Source: Hevea brasiliensis
Taxonomy: Eukaryota; Streptophyta; Magnoliopsida; Malpighiales; Euphorbiaceae
Assembly (NCBI RefSeq): GCF_030052815.1
Contig: NC_079495.1
Span: 113,051,677-113,115,676 of the forward strand
Direction: 5' to 3'
Length of the DNA stretch: 64,000 bases
Under the pieces are notes generated by a model. It ran no database searches. It worked only from the letters and a program-made list of their open reading frames with translations, and was not told the origin of the DNA. Shown piece by piece: positions 11,397 to 23,879 of the stretch (the first letter of the stretch is position 1; each line of letters starts with the position of its first letter). The position numbers and the translations under genes were made by a program.

Positions 11397-14300
11397 AACC
11401 CTAGGCTGGCTGAAATTTACTGCTTGAGTTTGATGAAAATTTTTTCATAATTTCTTAAGTTATTCTACTTAATTAAACTATGATCCCATGAATGAATCAA
11501 TATGTAAAGAAAGAGAGAACTTAAAACTAACTTACCTCAATTTGAGAATTTTCCAACTCTTCAAAACTTCTTCCTTTCTTCTTCTTTTTGAAGGAACGGA
11601 AGCGTGAAAAACACAAGATTATACCATTGAATTCAAAAATTTTCACCTAGGGTCACATGCACCATGCAAGATTTATTTTTATCTATTTGATTTCAATGAT
11701 AAACAACATATTAAAACTCTTTTAATATGTTTTTGGATCTGTATTTGCCATTTAAGATTTTAAAATTAATCAGATTAATTTTAGAACCCTAGATTAAATC
11801 AAGAACGATTACACTAACCTCTTGATGCACTGCAGCGTGTCTGCGCCTTTGAGATTCGTCTTCAGGACACCAAATGTTGTCCCTCTAGCTTGTCCACACC
11901 AATAACACCTATGGCAGCTCTTGAACAGCCTCTAAAGCTTTTTCTATTAATTAGAAATTCAAGTTCTGCCTTTTAAGAGATTAGAGATGTAAACAGGACA
12001 CTAGAAATAATTTCTAGTGTTCTTAATTCAAGAGATTGATGGCTAATCTCTTTGAATTGATGAGAGATGAAGAGAAATAGCTGGAGAGGCTCAAAGTGGC
12101 GTGACAAATGAGAGGAGAGGCTGCTGGTTATTTTTTCTTTTCATAACCACACTTAAATAGCTAGGTTAACACATTAAACCCTAGCCACATGTCACCTTTT
12201 GATTAGCTCTAGGTTTAAGTGACCCAATCACATTGTGCCAAGTGTCAAACCTATATTTAATCTTGATTTTAATTATCTTACATGATTAAAAAAAATTTGG
12301 CAAGCTTATGTGTAATCCCATGTGTCACCATCTCATGGTGTCACGTGTCACACTATGAAATGACCAAAATGCCCCTGTGTCTTAATTTTGAGTTCTTAAC
12401 CCAAAACAATTATTTTCTTCTTCTAATTAATTTATATCAAATATAAATTAATTAATTAATCTCTATTAATTAATTTCTCATCAATTAAATTCATATTTAA
12501 ACACTTTAAATATAAATTTAATTTATACTACACATCCAATAATCTAGATTTGGTTTCAAGTCATGCTAGAGACTTTGCAATTTAATTGCAAACCAAATCT
12601 ATTTAATTAATCAATTAAACTCTTTAATTAATTAATTAAATCATATTTAAATAGGTGATAACTTATGTATGTGTGTGACTTACTAGGCTCATCACTAATT
12701 GGCAATGAGACATGATATCAACTCTTAATATCATCAGAACTCTTTCTTACCATAAATGATTTCTCTAAATCATTTTATGAACCTCATAGACCATGGTTAA
12801 CACCTAGCATAGCATGCCATGGCCAACCAATTAGTAATAAGATTTATCTTAAATGAACCTATAATCATATGTTACCATGCACTAGAATCTCTCTGTACAA
12901 AATCCCAACTCAAGTCGGAGTCATGGTTTATGTCAAACTCCATTTGCTATGAATATTATGTTCTCTTTTAATTCCAGTTCTTGATTAAAAGATTTTCTCA
13001 TCGTAAACTCTTTTACGAATAAATCTATCTGTCTGCCAGAACTTGAAACATCAAGAACAATTAAATGAACATAGAATTTTATCTCTATTTACTTAGAGGA
13101 ACAGATTCCATCTAGATCAACACCTACCTCCATATATAACTAGCAGGAGCCAACACATGCCCATATACCCATACATAGTACAAGTATGAAAGCAATATCA
13201 AACTCAAACTACCTATATACAAGATAACTGTGCTATCTCAGGTCTAAAGATTATATGCACTGATATGATTTATGACAAAACATTGACAAGAGTAAACTCC
13301 ATGTGCTTGTCATAAGTGTCACTGGTTCGGCCTACTTATCATTTATAAGTGCCTATCATGTTTATTATATGGCATGAGACTCACCATTCCATCTTATTTA
13401 TATCTCATATAAATAACTTGGGAAGAAACATGAATACAATCTTTCTGGATAAGTCATATCCTTATTATGAAGTATCCTCGATTGTGAACCTATTTATGAT
13501 ACTTTGTGCTAGAAATATTGTCACTTATATTCTTAACAACTTAAGAATAATATTTCTAAAAAAATATCAATGGACCTTTTCTATTACACATAAATATATT
13601 ATGTAAACGGAAAAGTGGAAATGCCTTTTATTAATAAAATTATGTACAAGATACATACTAAATGATATGCTCTAGGGCATACTACTAACAATTTTTGTTG
13701 TCAAGCTCTTTATCAAGGTTTGAATACAAGGTTTAATGGTGGAAATTAAAGTTTCTATGGTGAGATTTAGAGTTTGATCAAGCTCAAAATGAGCTTTAAT
13801 GGTGGGTTTTTGAAAGAAATGAGAGAGATGAGAGAGAGAGTGGGGCAGCCTAAGTTAAGAAGGAAGACAACATTTTATTTTCTTTTCATTTTTATTTTTA
13901 TTTAAGTGTAATTATCCCCAAAATAAATAAATTAGAAATTAAAATAATTTTTGTCTCATGCTTGCATCACTTAAGTAATGTCATGATGATGTCATTAAGT
14001 TTGATTTTTAATTTCTTTTCTCTTCCTTTCCATAAACTCTTCACTTTAAAATCTAATTTTCATAAATTTGATTTCTCACATATTAATGGACATTTAGGCC
14101 AACATTCACCTCTAATGGTGAATTGACCAATTTGCCCATCGCCGGTCTGATCCGGTTTACCAATAATTCAATATTTCTTTCGGAATACTGATATAATTAT
14201 TTGACCTACTTATCAACTCTTTTCTGTGATTTTATCTTTTCCACTAGCTTCGCAATAATTCTTAGGACTGCGGTGTCACAATGTCCCATTCAAAATTAGG

Positions 14301-14540
14301 GTTGGAACTGACCTCATAGTCACTTCCCGGTAAGATCACCAATCGCTATGACCCCCGGCTCATTTAACCTTTTATGTTCTACTTTTCTTATTTATATTTC
14401 ACCTTCTAGTAATTACTATTAATTTTTGTTCAGGGCTTTTCTAGGTGATATAAGCATATGTCTTGACATCCTAACTGTTCGGACAGACACTGGTCACCGG
14501 AATAATAGAATGCATAGGCTGCTTAATATAGGGGTGTTAC
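11397..14540 (-). repeat. Gypsy LTR fragment (minus), interrupted by a copia solo LTR
   Basis: Bases 11397-11588 and 13691-14540 together resemble the outer part of the LTR of A. Shared marks include the aaccctag start, the gagagaga...gtggggcag stretch, the gccggtytgatccggttt segment, and the terminal cactggtcaccggaa...ggggtgttaca. The part between (11589-13690) is a later insertion. The LTR end at 14540 abuts an RT frame of element B with no polypurine tract between them. This suggests deletion, or insertion of this LTR into B. Confidence 0.7.
11589..13690 (-). mobile_element. Copia-type solo LTR
   Basis: On the minus strand it starts TGTTAGTAGTATGCCCTAGA and ends in CA, about 2.1 kb. The flanks tttt on both sides (ctttt left, atttt right) could be a decayed 5-bp duplication. 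It aligns over most of its length with the plus-strand LTR starting at 19355, which adjoins a copia RNase H end and so identifies the superfamily. There is no interior, so it is probably a solo LTR left by LTR-LTR recombination. The open frame at 13349-13606 is chance. Confidence 0.75.
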
Positions 14541-15250
14541 ATGGCATACATCTGATGTTCTCTAAAAGTTTGTAGAACCATTCTTAAATGTTGTGCATGT
14601 TCTTTGAGACTTTTGGAATACACTAATGTGTCATTAATAAAGATGATCACAAAGTGATCTAGATAAGGTCTGAATATCCTATTCATGAGATCCATAAATA
14701 CAACTAGGGTATTAGTTAACCCGAGCGACATCATAAGAAACTCATAATGCCTATAGCTAGTTTGAAAAGTAGTCTTCAGAATGTCCATTTCTTTAATCCT
14801 CAACTAGTGATATCCAAATCTTAAGTCTATCTTAGAGAAACAACTAGCTCCTACTAGCTGATTGAGCAAGTCATGAATACGAGGCAAAGGGCATTTGTTC
14901 TTTGTGGTCACTTTATTCAACTATCTATAGTTTATGCACAGCCTTAGAGATCCATTTTTCTTCTTCACAAACAATACAGGAGCACCCTAAGGAGAGGTAC
15001 TCAGTAAGGTGAACCCCTTATGCATTAAGTCCTGCAGTTGTTCCTTGAACTCCTTCAGCCTTGTAAGAGCCATCCTGTAAGGAGGGATAGATATGAGTCC
15101 AGTGCTAGGTACTTGATCAATTTCAAAATCTATCTCCCTCTAAGGTGGCAACCTAGGTAGCTCCTTTACAAATACATTAGAAACTCTCTTACCATAGGAA
15201 CTGATCTAAATCCATTTTTGTTCTCAACAACTTCTTTAACATATGCTATA
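14541..15250 (-). pseudogene. Element B reverse transcriptase remnant
   Basis: The clearest frame (14803-14537) shows the RT palm: [20 protein letters not shown]-like [11 protein letters not shown], and FINDTLVY where FIDD is expected, so one catalytic Asp is replaced by Asn. Upstream, to about 15250, broken frames still show the linker (LPP-E) and PYRMA-like region. The frame stops exactly where the LTR at 14540 begins, after the equivalent of 'FREHQMYA'. RNase H, integrase and chromodomain are absent. Confidence 0.8.
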
Positions 15251-15406
15251 AATCTTTTACACCCTTTTTAGAGCATCTTTTTGGCTTATATGGATGAGAT
15301 CATACCCTTTACATATGTTACTTGATCTCTTTGGAGCACTACCACTGACCCATCTTATCCTCTAAGCTCCACTACCTTCCTTCAAGGCAGCATAATTGGT
15401 TGAGAG

Positions 15407-15640
15407 TCAATCCATCCTTAGAATGACATTAAAATATATCAATTCTAAAACTATTAGGTCAGTTGAAAAATATTTGTCTTCTACCATCACTGGATAAGCA
15501 TAACAGATCATCTCTATTACCGAATGGTCACACTTTAGTCCACTAATAAGCAATGAACATTTTAAACTTAATACTATCAATCCTAATCTTAGGAATGTAT
15601 CATGGTTAACAAAAGAGTGTGATGCACCCAAATCAATCAA
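15407..15640 (-). pseudogene. Element B protease remnant
   Basis: A 77-residue piece begins MIDLGASHSFVNHDTFLRLG. In Ty3/gypsy proteases this position is DSGASHSF, so the catalytic serine-glycine pair reads LG here. The distal end (NVILRMD) corresponds to the usual 'DVILGMDWL'. It lies between the gag and RT remnants in the right order. Not functional. Confidence 0.75.
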
Positions 15641-15672
15641 AACATGCGCATAGAAACTTCCTATGCAAAAGG

Positions 15673-17060
15673 TTACATAACACCACAGTGTTGAAGGTAT
15701 TGGTTTCTTGTTGTGTCATAGTAAAGATTTGAGTTAATGCTATTGAACTTTTGCGATCCTACTATGGAGGAAGAAGAACCTTGTCCTTTATTCTGCTCCC
15801 TTCTTGAAAAGAGACACACAAAAGTTTGTCTCATTATCAGTTGGGCCACACTGCCTAACCCTATTTGTTGAGAAACCACCCTTTCCATATTGGGACACTT
15901 TCTCAACATGTGTCCCTTTTGACCACATCTGTAGCGCCCAGAGGTTTTGAATCTGCAAGGTCCTAGATGAGGATTCTCACATCTAACATAACCAGAAGTA
16001 TCCAAACTCGTATTAGATCTGTTTTCTATCCTAAGGCCTGACTTGATTCTGCTCTAAAACTTATTCTTCTTCTGTTTCTTATCATACTTCCCACCTTTTT
16101 CCTTCTTAGTTTTGAATGAGGAGATAGTGCATCTTTAGCCTTTACTATTCAACTTTAGTACTTTTTAGATCTAGACTCCCTTTAATGATAGTCCCCGCTT
16201 CCATCTTCCTTGCAACATTTATTTATCGAATGGAAGTTATGGGTTTCCATAGCCAAAATTAGAGAAGAATATCTAGAGTGCAGCCTTTGAGTGTACCTCT
16301 TGGCCTTCTTTCTATCAGTATCATACTCTTACCCACATACTGCAGGAGATCCATAAACTTGTCTGTGTATTCGTCCACACTCATATTAGTAGTAGATCTC
16401 AACTGTTCAAATTCTACCACCTTCAACTCCCTAGAGTTCTCGAAAAAAGCCCAGTTGCTAAATTCTGCCACAAGGTCATACTATTGACCTTATTAGCAAC
16501 ATAAGTCTTGTACCATTCCTTTGCCCTTTTACATTTCAAGGTAAAGTCAATTATTTGAATGGCCCTACTATCACTGGCACCCTACCCACATACTGTAGGA
16601 GATCCATAAACTTGTCTGTGTATTCGTCCACACTCATATTAGTAGTCGATCTCAACTGTTCAAATTCTACCACCTTCAACTCCCTAGAGCTCTCGAAAAA
16701 AGCCCAGTTACTAAATTCTGCCACAAGGTCATTCTATTAACCTTATTAGCAACATAAGTCTTGTACCATTCCTTTGCCATTTTACATTTCAAGGTAAAGT
16801 CAACCATTTGAATGGCCCTACTATCACTGGCACCCAACTCATCTGTTACCATTTTGACCACTTTAACATACTCGAAAGGATCATCTCATTTCTCATATTT
16901 AGGTGCATCCAGCTTCAAGTAGTCTATCATCTTTACCGTAGCTCTACACTTGTCCTAGTTTTTTATGTATGAACTGTTAGGGCTGTAAGAGGTGGTAGTG
17001 GTGGTGCTTGCTCTCCTGTGACTTCCTCTATAGGGTTCTGAGTTCCCATGGTGGTTGAAA
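15673..17060 (-). pseudogene. Element B gag remnant
   Basis: Gag reads leftward from about 17060, where an ATG frame begins MGTQNPIEEVTGEQ. Recognisable pieces are ASDSRAIQMVDFTLKCKMAKEW, VEFEQLRSTTNMSVDEYTDK and a zinc knuckle at about 15930 that reads RYRCGQKGHMLRKC, the first Cys having become Arg. The middle is tandemly duplicated (separate entry), which repeats the gag core and makes the reading frame incoherent. Several stops. The lineage is Ty3/gypsy; I cannot place it more finely. Confidence 0.78.
16331..16834. repeat. 253-bp tandem duplication inside element B gag
   Basis: Copy 1 begins acccacatactgcaggagat at 16331 and copy 2 begins acccacatactgtaggagat at 16584. Both run through the same gag core and end at ctatcactggcacc. 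The copies differ at about eight or nine positions by eye. Confidence 0.9.
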
Positions 17061-17714
17061 AGCTACAAGCATGTTGTTAGGGAAGATATATGGGATATGG
17101 GCCGAACTATGGGAAGTAAGGTAGTTAGGGCATGAAAGAGGGATTCCAAAACTTCCTTATTGTGGATAGTCATATATGTAGACACCATATTTTGGACGAG
17201 CTCTAAATGCATAGCCAATCTCCCATTTTAATGTTCTATCCGATCTCCGCCAGTTGCCTGACGTTAAGTTATGATATGAAGATAAATGATAAATTCGATC
17301 ACATAAATTCCAAAGTACTTTCCAATCTCTCCATTGACCCGATCTGTTTGAATTTCATCTTCAGACTTCCGAGCCATCTTTGTACTTTTGCTTTCTAATC
17401 TTTCAGTGTTCAAAACTCTGAATTGTGTGAAATTCCATGATCAAGTATCTAATCAAGTCATCGTTTTGTCTGATCCCTAAGTATGTGATCCTGAAATGAA
17501 TGTGGACTAGGACTCGATTTCGAATTGTCGATGTTTCTAAGGTTTTTCGATTCCATCCTTACGAATAATGTTTTTTAGATCTCTTTAAAGCAGTCATGTT
17601 TTATAACTGATCTCAAGCTCTGGAATTAGCATTCATACTTAATGGGGATGTTTTCCCAATCTCATCAGGAATTAATTACAAAACAAGTTTATTTCAAAGT
17701 AGAAAATATATAAG
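17061..17714. other. No gene seen between element B gag and the PF04195-like fragment
   Basis: Only short frames are present. The left part is probably leader sequence of element B; the right part (17400-17714) lies downstream of the stop of the neighbouring minus-strand fragment and may be its former 3' untranslated region. No LTR ends or primer-binding site were found. Confidence 0.5.
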
Positions 17715-19003
17715 TCATTCGACAGGAGGGTCTCCCCTAACCTGCTCTTCAGGTACATTTTTAGTTTCATCATTCCCTCTCTCCTCTCTCTCAGGCTCCT
17801 CCTTGCTATCATCTTCAGCTTTGGGGACAAGCTCTTCCATCCAGGAGAAGTATTCTTCAGGATAGTGCTTCACGAGCTCGGCCAGAAGATCGCCATGAGC
17901 ATTCACATAGGCACCAACCTCTTTTACCAGGACCTTTTCTTCTTTCTCTTTGATCTCTTCAATAAATCGAGTGAGATCGGCAAATTGGCAGGCTTGAGCT
18001 TCTTCAAGTTCTCACTCCAGTTTAGCTATCCTTTCTTTATAAGACTTCGTCTGATCTTCTATCTTGGCGATGTGGTCCTGGGCAGTTGAGAGTTGGGCTT
18101 TGGCAGTAGTTGCATCCTGTACCGCCTTCAAAATCTCCTGTCTCAACAGATGAGCCTTTTTTTTGATTATATGCTAGTTCGTAATAGTCTCCAAACCCAA
18201 GCTCATCGTCTGAGTCAGGAGATCATCAATGCTATCCTGAGCCATCCTATTATGGTCTTCTTGAAAATAGATAGTAGCACACAGGACCTTGGCTAGATCA
18301 AGATTGCCCCAATCTGAATGATTCCTTTCCAGAAAATGAATAAGGACCTGAGCACTTTAGAAGAGCATCCTAATGACTGGTCTGGAAGGCCCCCCTTCTA
18401 CACTTGAAGAGACCGATGGAGGTGGAGGTTTGGATTATCGAAGTGGAGAAGGAATGATCTCTACCCCCGAGTTTGGCTGCTCTAGAGGTCGGAACGAAGA
18501 GCTCAGTATTTTTACCAAGTCCCGCCTCGGCGTCTGAGCAGCAGCAGCAACTTTCATCTCTCACACTTTCTGGGCGAGCTCCCTTTTTTGCTTGTGGCTC
18601 TCCCTTACACTCTTGCCTCCCGCCATACCTACACAGAGAACAAGTTAGTGAGATCACCAAAGTTAAGAGACTAAGGATCTAGATTATACTCATCCCAGGG
18701 CCGAGGTCAGAGATTTGTAGCTCATAATCCTCATGGGCGATCACTTGCATCATCCACCATCTCAGTTTGGCCATGACCACATCCAAACATGAATACCTAT
18801 GAATGGTCACCTGATCCTTCAACTCCTTCACCATGGCATTCTCGTCTTTATTTAGGGTAATCTTCTTTGGCACTGTAGGAACGAAATACTGCCAACTACA
18901 TGGAATGCCCTCAAAGCCATTTGGGTCCTTGCTCCTCAGTATGAAAAACCGATCTTTCCAGTTCTTCAACGAGGAAGAGAGATCGGTGAAGAGCCCACAG
19001 CTC
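17715..19003 (-). pseudogene. Fragment of a 'putative gypsy type transposon' (PF04195-like) gene
   Basis: The minus-strand frame ending at 18679 begins within GLFTDLSSSLKNWKDRFFIL and continues PNGFEGIPCSWQYF. The WKDRFF signature is typical of the plant transposon-derived family PF04195. A probable intron (GTATAATC... to ...CTCTGTGTAG, about 18625-18693) leads to a second exon starting GGKSVRESHKQKRELA. This continues as a Glu/Lys/Gln-rich, likely coiled-coil region and ends at a stop at 17715 after an acidic tail (EEPEREERGND). Internal stops near 18555, 18330 and 18015 break the second exon. The N-terminus is cut off by copia sequence at about 19003. I infer the family from motif resemblance; its cellular role is unknown to me. 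Confidence 0.6.
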
Positions 19004-19340
19004 GGTGCTGCATTTAATGCTATAAAAAAAGCTGTTTGGATAAAGAAGTTCTTTATAGAACTTGGAGTAGTTTATTCAATTGTGTTACCAATTCCTCTAT
19101 ATTGTGACAAAAATGGTGTTGTTATTCAAGTAAAGGAACCACGGTCTCATTAGAAATCCAAACACATAGAAAGGCGCTATCATATTATTAGAGAAATAGT
19201 TGGAAGATGCGATATAGCCGTGCAAAAAAATAGCTTCAATTGAGAACCCAGCTAATCCAGTCACCAAGGTCACGACACAAAATCAGTTAGATCGACATCT
19301 TAAGAAGATGGGTCAAAGATTTTGTAATAATTGGCTCTAG
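19003..19340 (+). pseudogene. Ty1/copia RNase H C-terminal remnant
   Basis: The forward frame reads AAFNAIKKAVWIKKFF, PIPLYCDKNGVVIQVKEP and, past a stop, SKHIERRYHIIREIVGR, which is the closing part of copia RNase H. The catalytic Asp of the YCD motif and the HIERRYH segment are visible. It ends MGQRFCNNWL and a stop at 19338-19340, fifteen bases before the LTR. Stops at about 19151 and 19241 inactivate it. The rest of the polyprotein has been lost at the junction with the PF04195-like fragment. Confidence 0.85.
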
Positions 19341-21300
19341 TGCAAGTGGAAGATTGTTAGTAGTATTCCCTAGAGTATATCATAAAATTTGTATCTTGTA
19401 AAATTTTATTCCCTTTTAATGGCATGTGTATTTTCTTTTAATATAAATTGTTTATATTTAATTAAAAATATCCTTTAATAGTTTGTTAGATGTTCCATTC
19501 TTAAGATGTTAAGAATATGAGTGACGAAACATTCTAGTACAAGTGTTATAAATTTTGATTCAAAATCTAGGATACCTCATTAGGCATGATTTATTCGGAT
19601 AGATTATCACCTATGTTTGTTTCCATGGATTACTATGAGATGCTAATGAGATGGAATAGTAAGTCTCATTCCATATGATAAATATGATAGGCATTTATGA
19701 GATAAGTAGGCTGAGCCAGTGACACGAATATGACATGTACATGGAATTTACTTTTGTCAATATATTATCATATAGATCATAATAGTGCATATAATCTCTT
19801 GACTTGAGATGACACAGTTATCTTGTACATAGGTGGTTTGAGTTTGATACTGCTTTCATGCTTCTACTAGGTATAAGTATATGGGTATGCATTAGCTCTG
19901 ACTAGTTATCTATGGAAATAAGTCTTAGCCAAGATGGGATCCATTATCCTAACTAAATAGGAATAAAATCCTATGTCTATTTAAATTGTTCTTGATAAGC
20001 AAAGTTTCTGGCCAGGACAGATAGACTTAGTTAAAAAGAGTTTATGATTGGAAAGTCTTATTAATTTAGAATTAGAATTAAAATGAGGACATATGATTCT
20101 AAGCATTAAGAGTTTGACGTATACCATGACTCTAGCTAGAATCGGGATTTTATAACAGAGAGATTTTAGTACATGGCATGTATGATCAAGGTTCATGAAT
20201 TAAGGATTAATTCATGATTAATTTGGTAGTCATGGTACACTATGCTAGGTGTCAACCATGATTTGTAAGAACTAAAAATAAAAAAGAAAATTTTATTTTA
20301 AGTATAAAATAGTTCTAATAATATTAAAGTGTTAATATTTTTCTCATTGCCAATTAATAATGAACCTAGAAAGTCAGACACATAAGAACAGTAGACCAAA
20401 GCAAAATTAATTTAATTAATTGATTAAATGGTTTATTTAATTAATCAAATTAATATATTTAGTTTGCAATAAGATTGCAGAGTCCCTAGCATGACTTGAA
20501 ACTAAATTTATTTATGGAAAAATGCAAGTTAATATTTAAAGTGTTTAAATATAAACTAGATTAATTAAGCATAAGGTAAGAAATTGATTTTGGTTAATTT
20601 CACTAATTTTGACTTGGTCAAAGGAGAGAGAAAGTGTAGATTAATTAGTATTTTTCTTATATATTAAATAATTGAAATTTTAATTTCTTAATTACTTTAA
20701 GTTGACAAGTGAACTAATTAAAATTAGAAAACACTCTTAATTGTTGAATTAAGTGTGGACACTTGCAAGCTTAACTTTAATTAAGGAAATTAAAATAAAT
20801 AAAAAGGAGAAAAAAAAGCGATCTTCTTCTTCCTCTCCATATTGTCATCCACTTTCTCCCTCTCTCTCATAATCAAGTTTTCTTCCCTTTTTGCTTAATT
20901 CAAGAGAGATAAATTGTTACAACTCTTGAATTAAATGTTGAGAAAGTGTTTCTCATCACTTCCATAAAGCTAAAACCCTAAAAATCCTAAAAGTTAGTTT
21001 CTCCTATCCTTTGCCGAATCAAAGGGAAAACAAGGAAGGGTTTTTGGTTTTTTTTCAATGGAGCTTTAGTCTTCTTATTTGTCTAGACAAGCTAGAGGAT
21101 CAATAATTGATGATCTCACTACACGGATTAGGTGTTTGAATTTGATTCTGCGCCTAAGGGGTAAATTTTCCTAAACTTTAACTTGTTAATTTTTGGGTTT
21201 TTGTTTCCTAAAGATAATTTGTTATGACCAAATTATGTGCTTTTACAATAGTATAAATTGTATGTATGTTGCATGAACACTAGGGCTAAGAAAATTTAAA
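19341..21300 (+). mobile_element. Copia 3' LTR with polypurine tract
   Basis: The tract tgcaagtggaagat precedes the LTR start TGTTAGTAGTATTCCC at 19355. The sequence then matches the solo LTR at 11589-13690 in reverse, for example the tctcattccatatgataaa segment, the long AATTAATTAAAT stretch and the gtccctagcatgacttgaaa segment. The right end is not sharp: similarity fades by about 21300, shortly before the hAT coding region. No gene in this span. Confidence 0.75.
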
Positions 21301-21344
21301 ATCGCTAACTTTACACTCTTAGATGCATTTATCTTTCAAAATGC

Positions 21345-23870
21345 AGCTGGAAATAGGTCTCGTATAGGGTGGCAATATGGAGTTGATGTGGATAAGAATG
21401 CAAAAAAAAAAAGTTCAATGTAAATTTTGTGAAAAAATATTCAATGGAGGCATTTTTCGTTTTACGCGTCATTTAGCTTGTACCCAAAAGATGTGGAACC
21501 TTGTATAAGTGTACCAAATGATGTTAAAAAGCATATTATATCTATTTTGGTGAAGAATTCTGAATTTTTAGAAAAGAAAAGGAAGCTAATTTATGATATT
21601 GTTAGTGATTTAGAAAATGATAGTACTGAGATGGAACAAGCTATGTCAAATAAATTGGGAAAGAACACTTTGGATGCTTTTGTGAAGAGAGGACATAGTA
21701 TGACTAGAAGCACTCAAACAACCATTAATCAGTTGATGAAAAAGGAACTAAGAGAAGAAGCATGTCAACAAATTACTTGTTTTTTTTTTTTTATGTTTGT
21801 GTAATTCCTTTTAATTGTGTGAAGAACCCAGATTTCAAAAATGCTTGAATTGGTTGGAAAATATGGATGTGGTTTCAAACCTTTGTCTTACCATGAAATT
21901 AGGGAGAAGTTCTTGAAGAAAGAAGTAGCTCATACATTGGAATTACTTTTTAAAGAATATAAAGTGGAATCGAAAAAAAGAAAAAAAAAACTAGATGATT
22001 TATCATGTCTAATGGATGGACGGATAAAAGAAGAAATTCTCTATGCAATTTTTTTGTGAATAGCCCAAGAGGAATCTTAACATCAATTGATACTTCTGAC
22101 ATTGTGAAAACTACTGATAAAGTTTATAGGATGTTAAATGAGATGTAAAGAAAGTTGGAGAGGAAACTGTTATACAGGCGGTCACTAATAGTGCTGCCAA
22201 TTATAAAGCGACAGGGGATTTGTAGATGTAAAAAAGAAAAAGGCTCTATTGGCCCTTTATGCTACTCATTATATTGATTTGATGGTAGAGGACTTTGAGA
22301 AGAAATTAAAGGTCCATAATGTGACAATCGCAAAGGCAAGAAGGATCACAACTTACATTTATTCAAGGACCTTACTTATTTCTATATTAAGGCACTTCAC
22401 AAAGAGAAAGGATTTAATTAAACTTACTGTGACTAATTTTGCTACTACTTACTTAAGTCTAGGGTGTCTAAGTGAACACAAGGGTGCATTGATGATAATG
22501 TTTACTTCCAATTCATGGAAGTCAAACAAGTATGCATCCACAAATGATGGGAAACGAGTTTAACAAATAATTTAAGATAGTAGATTTTGGAGAAATGTTA
22601 TTGCTTTTCTTAAGGCAGCTTATCCTCTTATTAAAGTGCTTCAACTGGTGGATTCTGATGAAACCAGCTATGGGTTTTATTTATCAAGAAATGAATTGTG
22701 CCGAGGAAAAAATCAAGGAAAATTTCAACAATGTTAAAAGAAAGTAAGCTACTAATCTATCTATATGAATTCTCTTTTCTTTTCATTTTCCCAATTTCTT
22801 TAGTGCACTTTTTTTTATAGACTTTACTATATATTTATGAGGTTTTCACATTTTCTTTTCTAGTTATGAGCCTACATTTAAAATTATGGATGAAAGATGG
22901 GAATTTCAACTCCATAAACCTTTACATGTTACAGCTTACTATGTAAATCCTCATTACCATTATAGTCAAAATTTCTTAGTTAATGCTAATATTAAAATTA
23001 GACTATATAATTACATTAAAAGAGTGGTTCCCGATTTAAATGAAAGATGCAACATAGATATGCAACTTAAGAGCTTCAAGGATGTAAGAGGTTTGTTTGG
23101 AATTGAAGCTACCAAACTAGCTAGGGACAAAAAGGCACAAGCAAAATGGTGGGATTCCTATGGAGCTGAGTGTCCTGAGCTAGAAAAGTTTGTTATCCAA
23201 GTGTTAAGCTTGACTTATAGTTCTTCTGGATGTGAAAGGAATTAGAGTGCCTTTGAGATGGTAAGTAGCAATAAACTATTCTTATTAACTTTTTTTTCTT
23301 GTTATTTTATTTATTCACATTGTTTTTAACTTTTTTTATATAATTTCTATTATTCATGTAAGTTCATGCAAAGCGAAGGAATTGCTTGCACCAAAAGAAA
23401 ATGAATGATTTGGTATTTGTAATGCATAATTTGAAGTTAAAGGATAGAAAAGCAAAATGAATTGATAAGCCATGTAGCTTTGAGGATTTGTCCACAGATG
23501 ATGAATGGATAACTAAGGAGGCTAGTCCTATTGATTCATTTAACAAGGATTAGCCAGCAAGGAGGACATGAAAGTGAAAGAGATGAAGAAGTACCTATTA
23601 GGGAGGATTTGGATAGTCATGAAGGCATATATGATATGGAGATCCATGATAATGATGAAATTGAGTAACCTTTTGATACTTTAAGAGACATGGAATTAAA
23701 TAGCAACCATGATGATAATGCTTTTGGGAGTACTAATGACAATGTAGGTGGTAATGAATATGAAGGGAATGGTGGTGATGAATTGTGATAATGATGAAGA
23801 TGGAATTAACTATGGCTTGGATGCTGATTTGAACTAAAATGTTGATGACTTTTTTGAGATTATGCCTTAA
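21345..23870 (+). pseudogene. hAT-superfamily transposase pseudogene
   Basis: Cut-and-paste DNA transposase relic. From 21345 the frame reads NRSRIGWQYGVDVDKNAKKK, then a BED zinc finger (CKFCEK...FRFTRHLACT, about 21420-21482). A frameshift follows, then a DUF659-type region (21490-22060 and 22249-22740; YATHYIDLMVEDFEKKLKVH). The C-terminal hAT dimerisation domain (22886-23245) has WWDSYGAECPELEKF and LSLTYSSSGCERN. A GT-AG intron is visible at 22744-22863, and a second probably spans about 23261-23361 before HAKRRNCLHQKKMND. The tail to about 23870 is acidic, rich in Asp/Asn. Stops and frameshifts inactivate it. I could not define its terminal inverted repeats. Confidence 0.85.
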
Positions 23871-23879
23871 TAAGCCTTT

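Noticed and set aside
15700..17100. Possible CRISPR-like array from the repeated gag block
   Set aside because: Only two long copies with no spacers. It is a tandem duplication inside a retroelement.
17865..18682. Several plus-strand frames of 67-74 aa
   Set aside because: They are antisense to the PF04195-like fragment, whose motifs and intron are on the minus strand.
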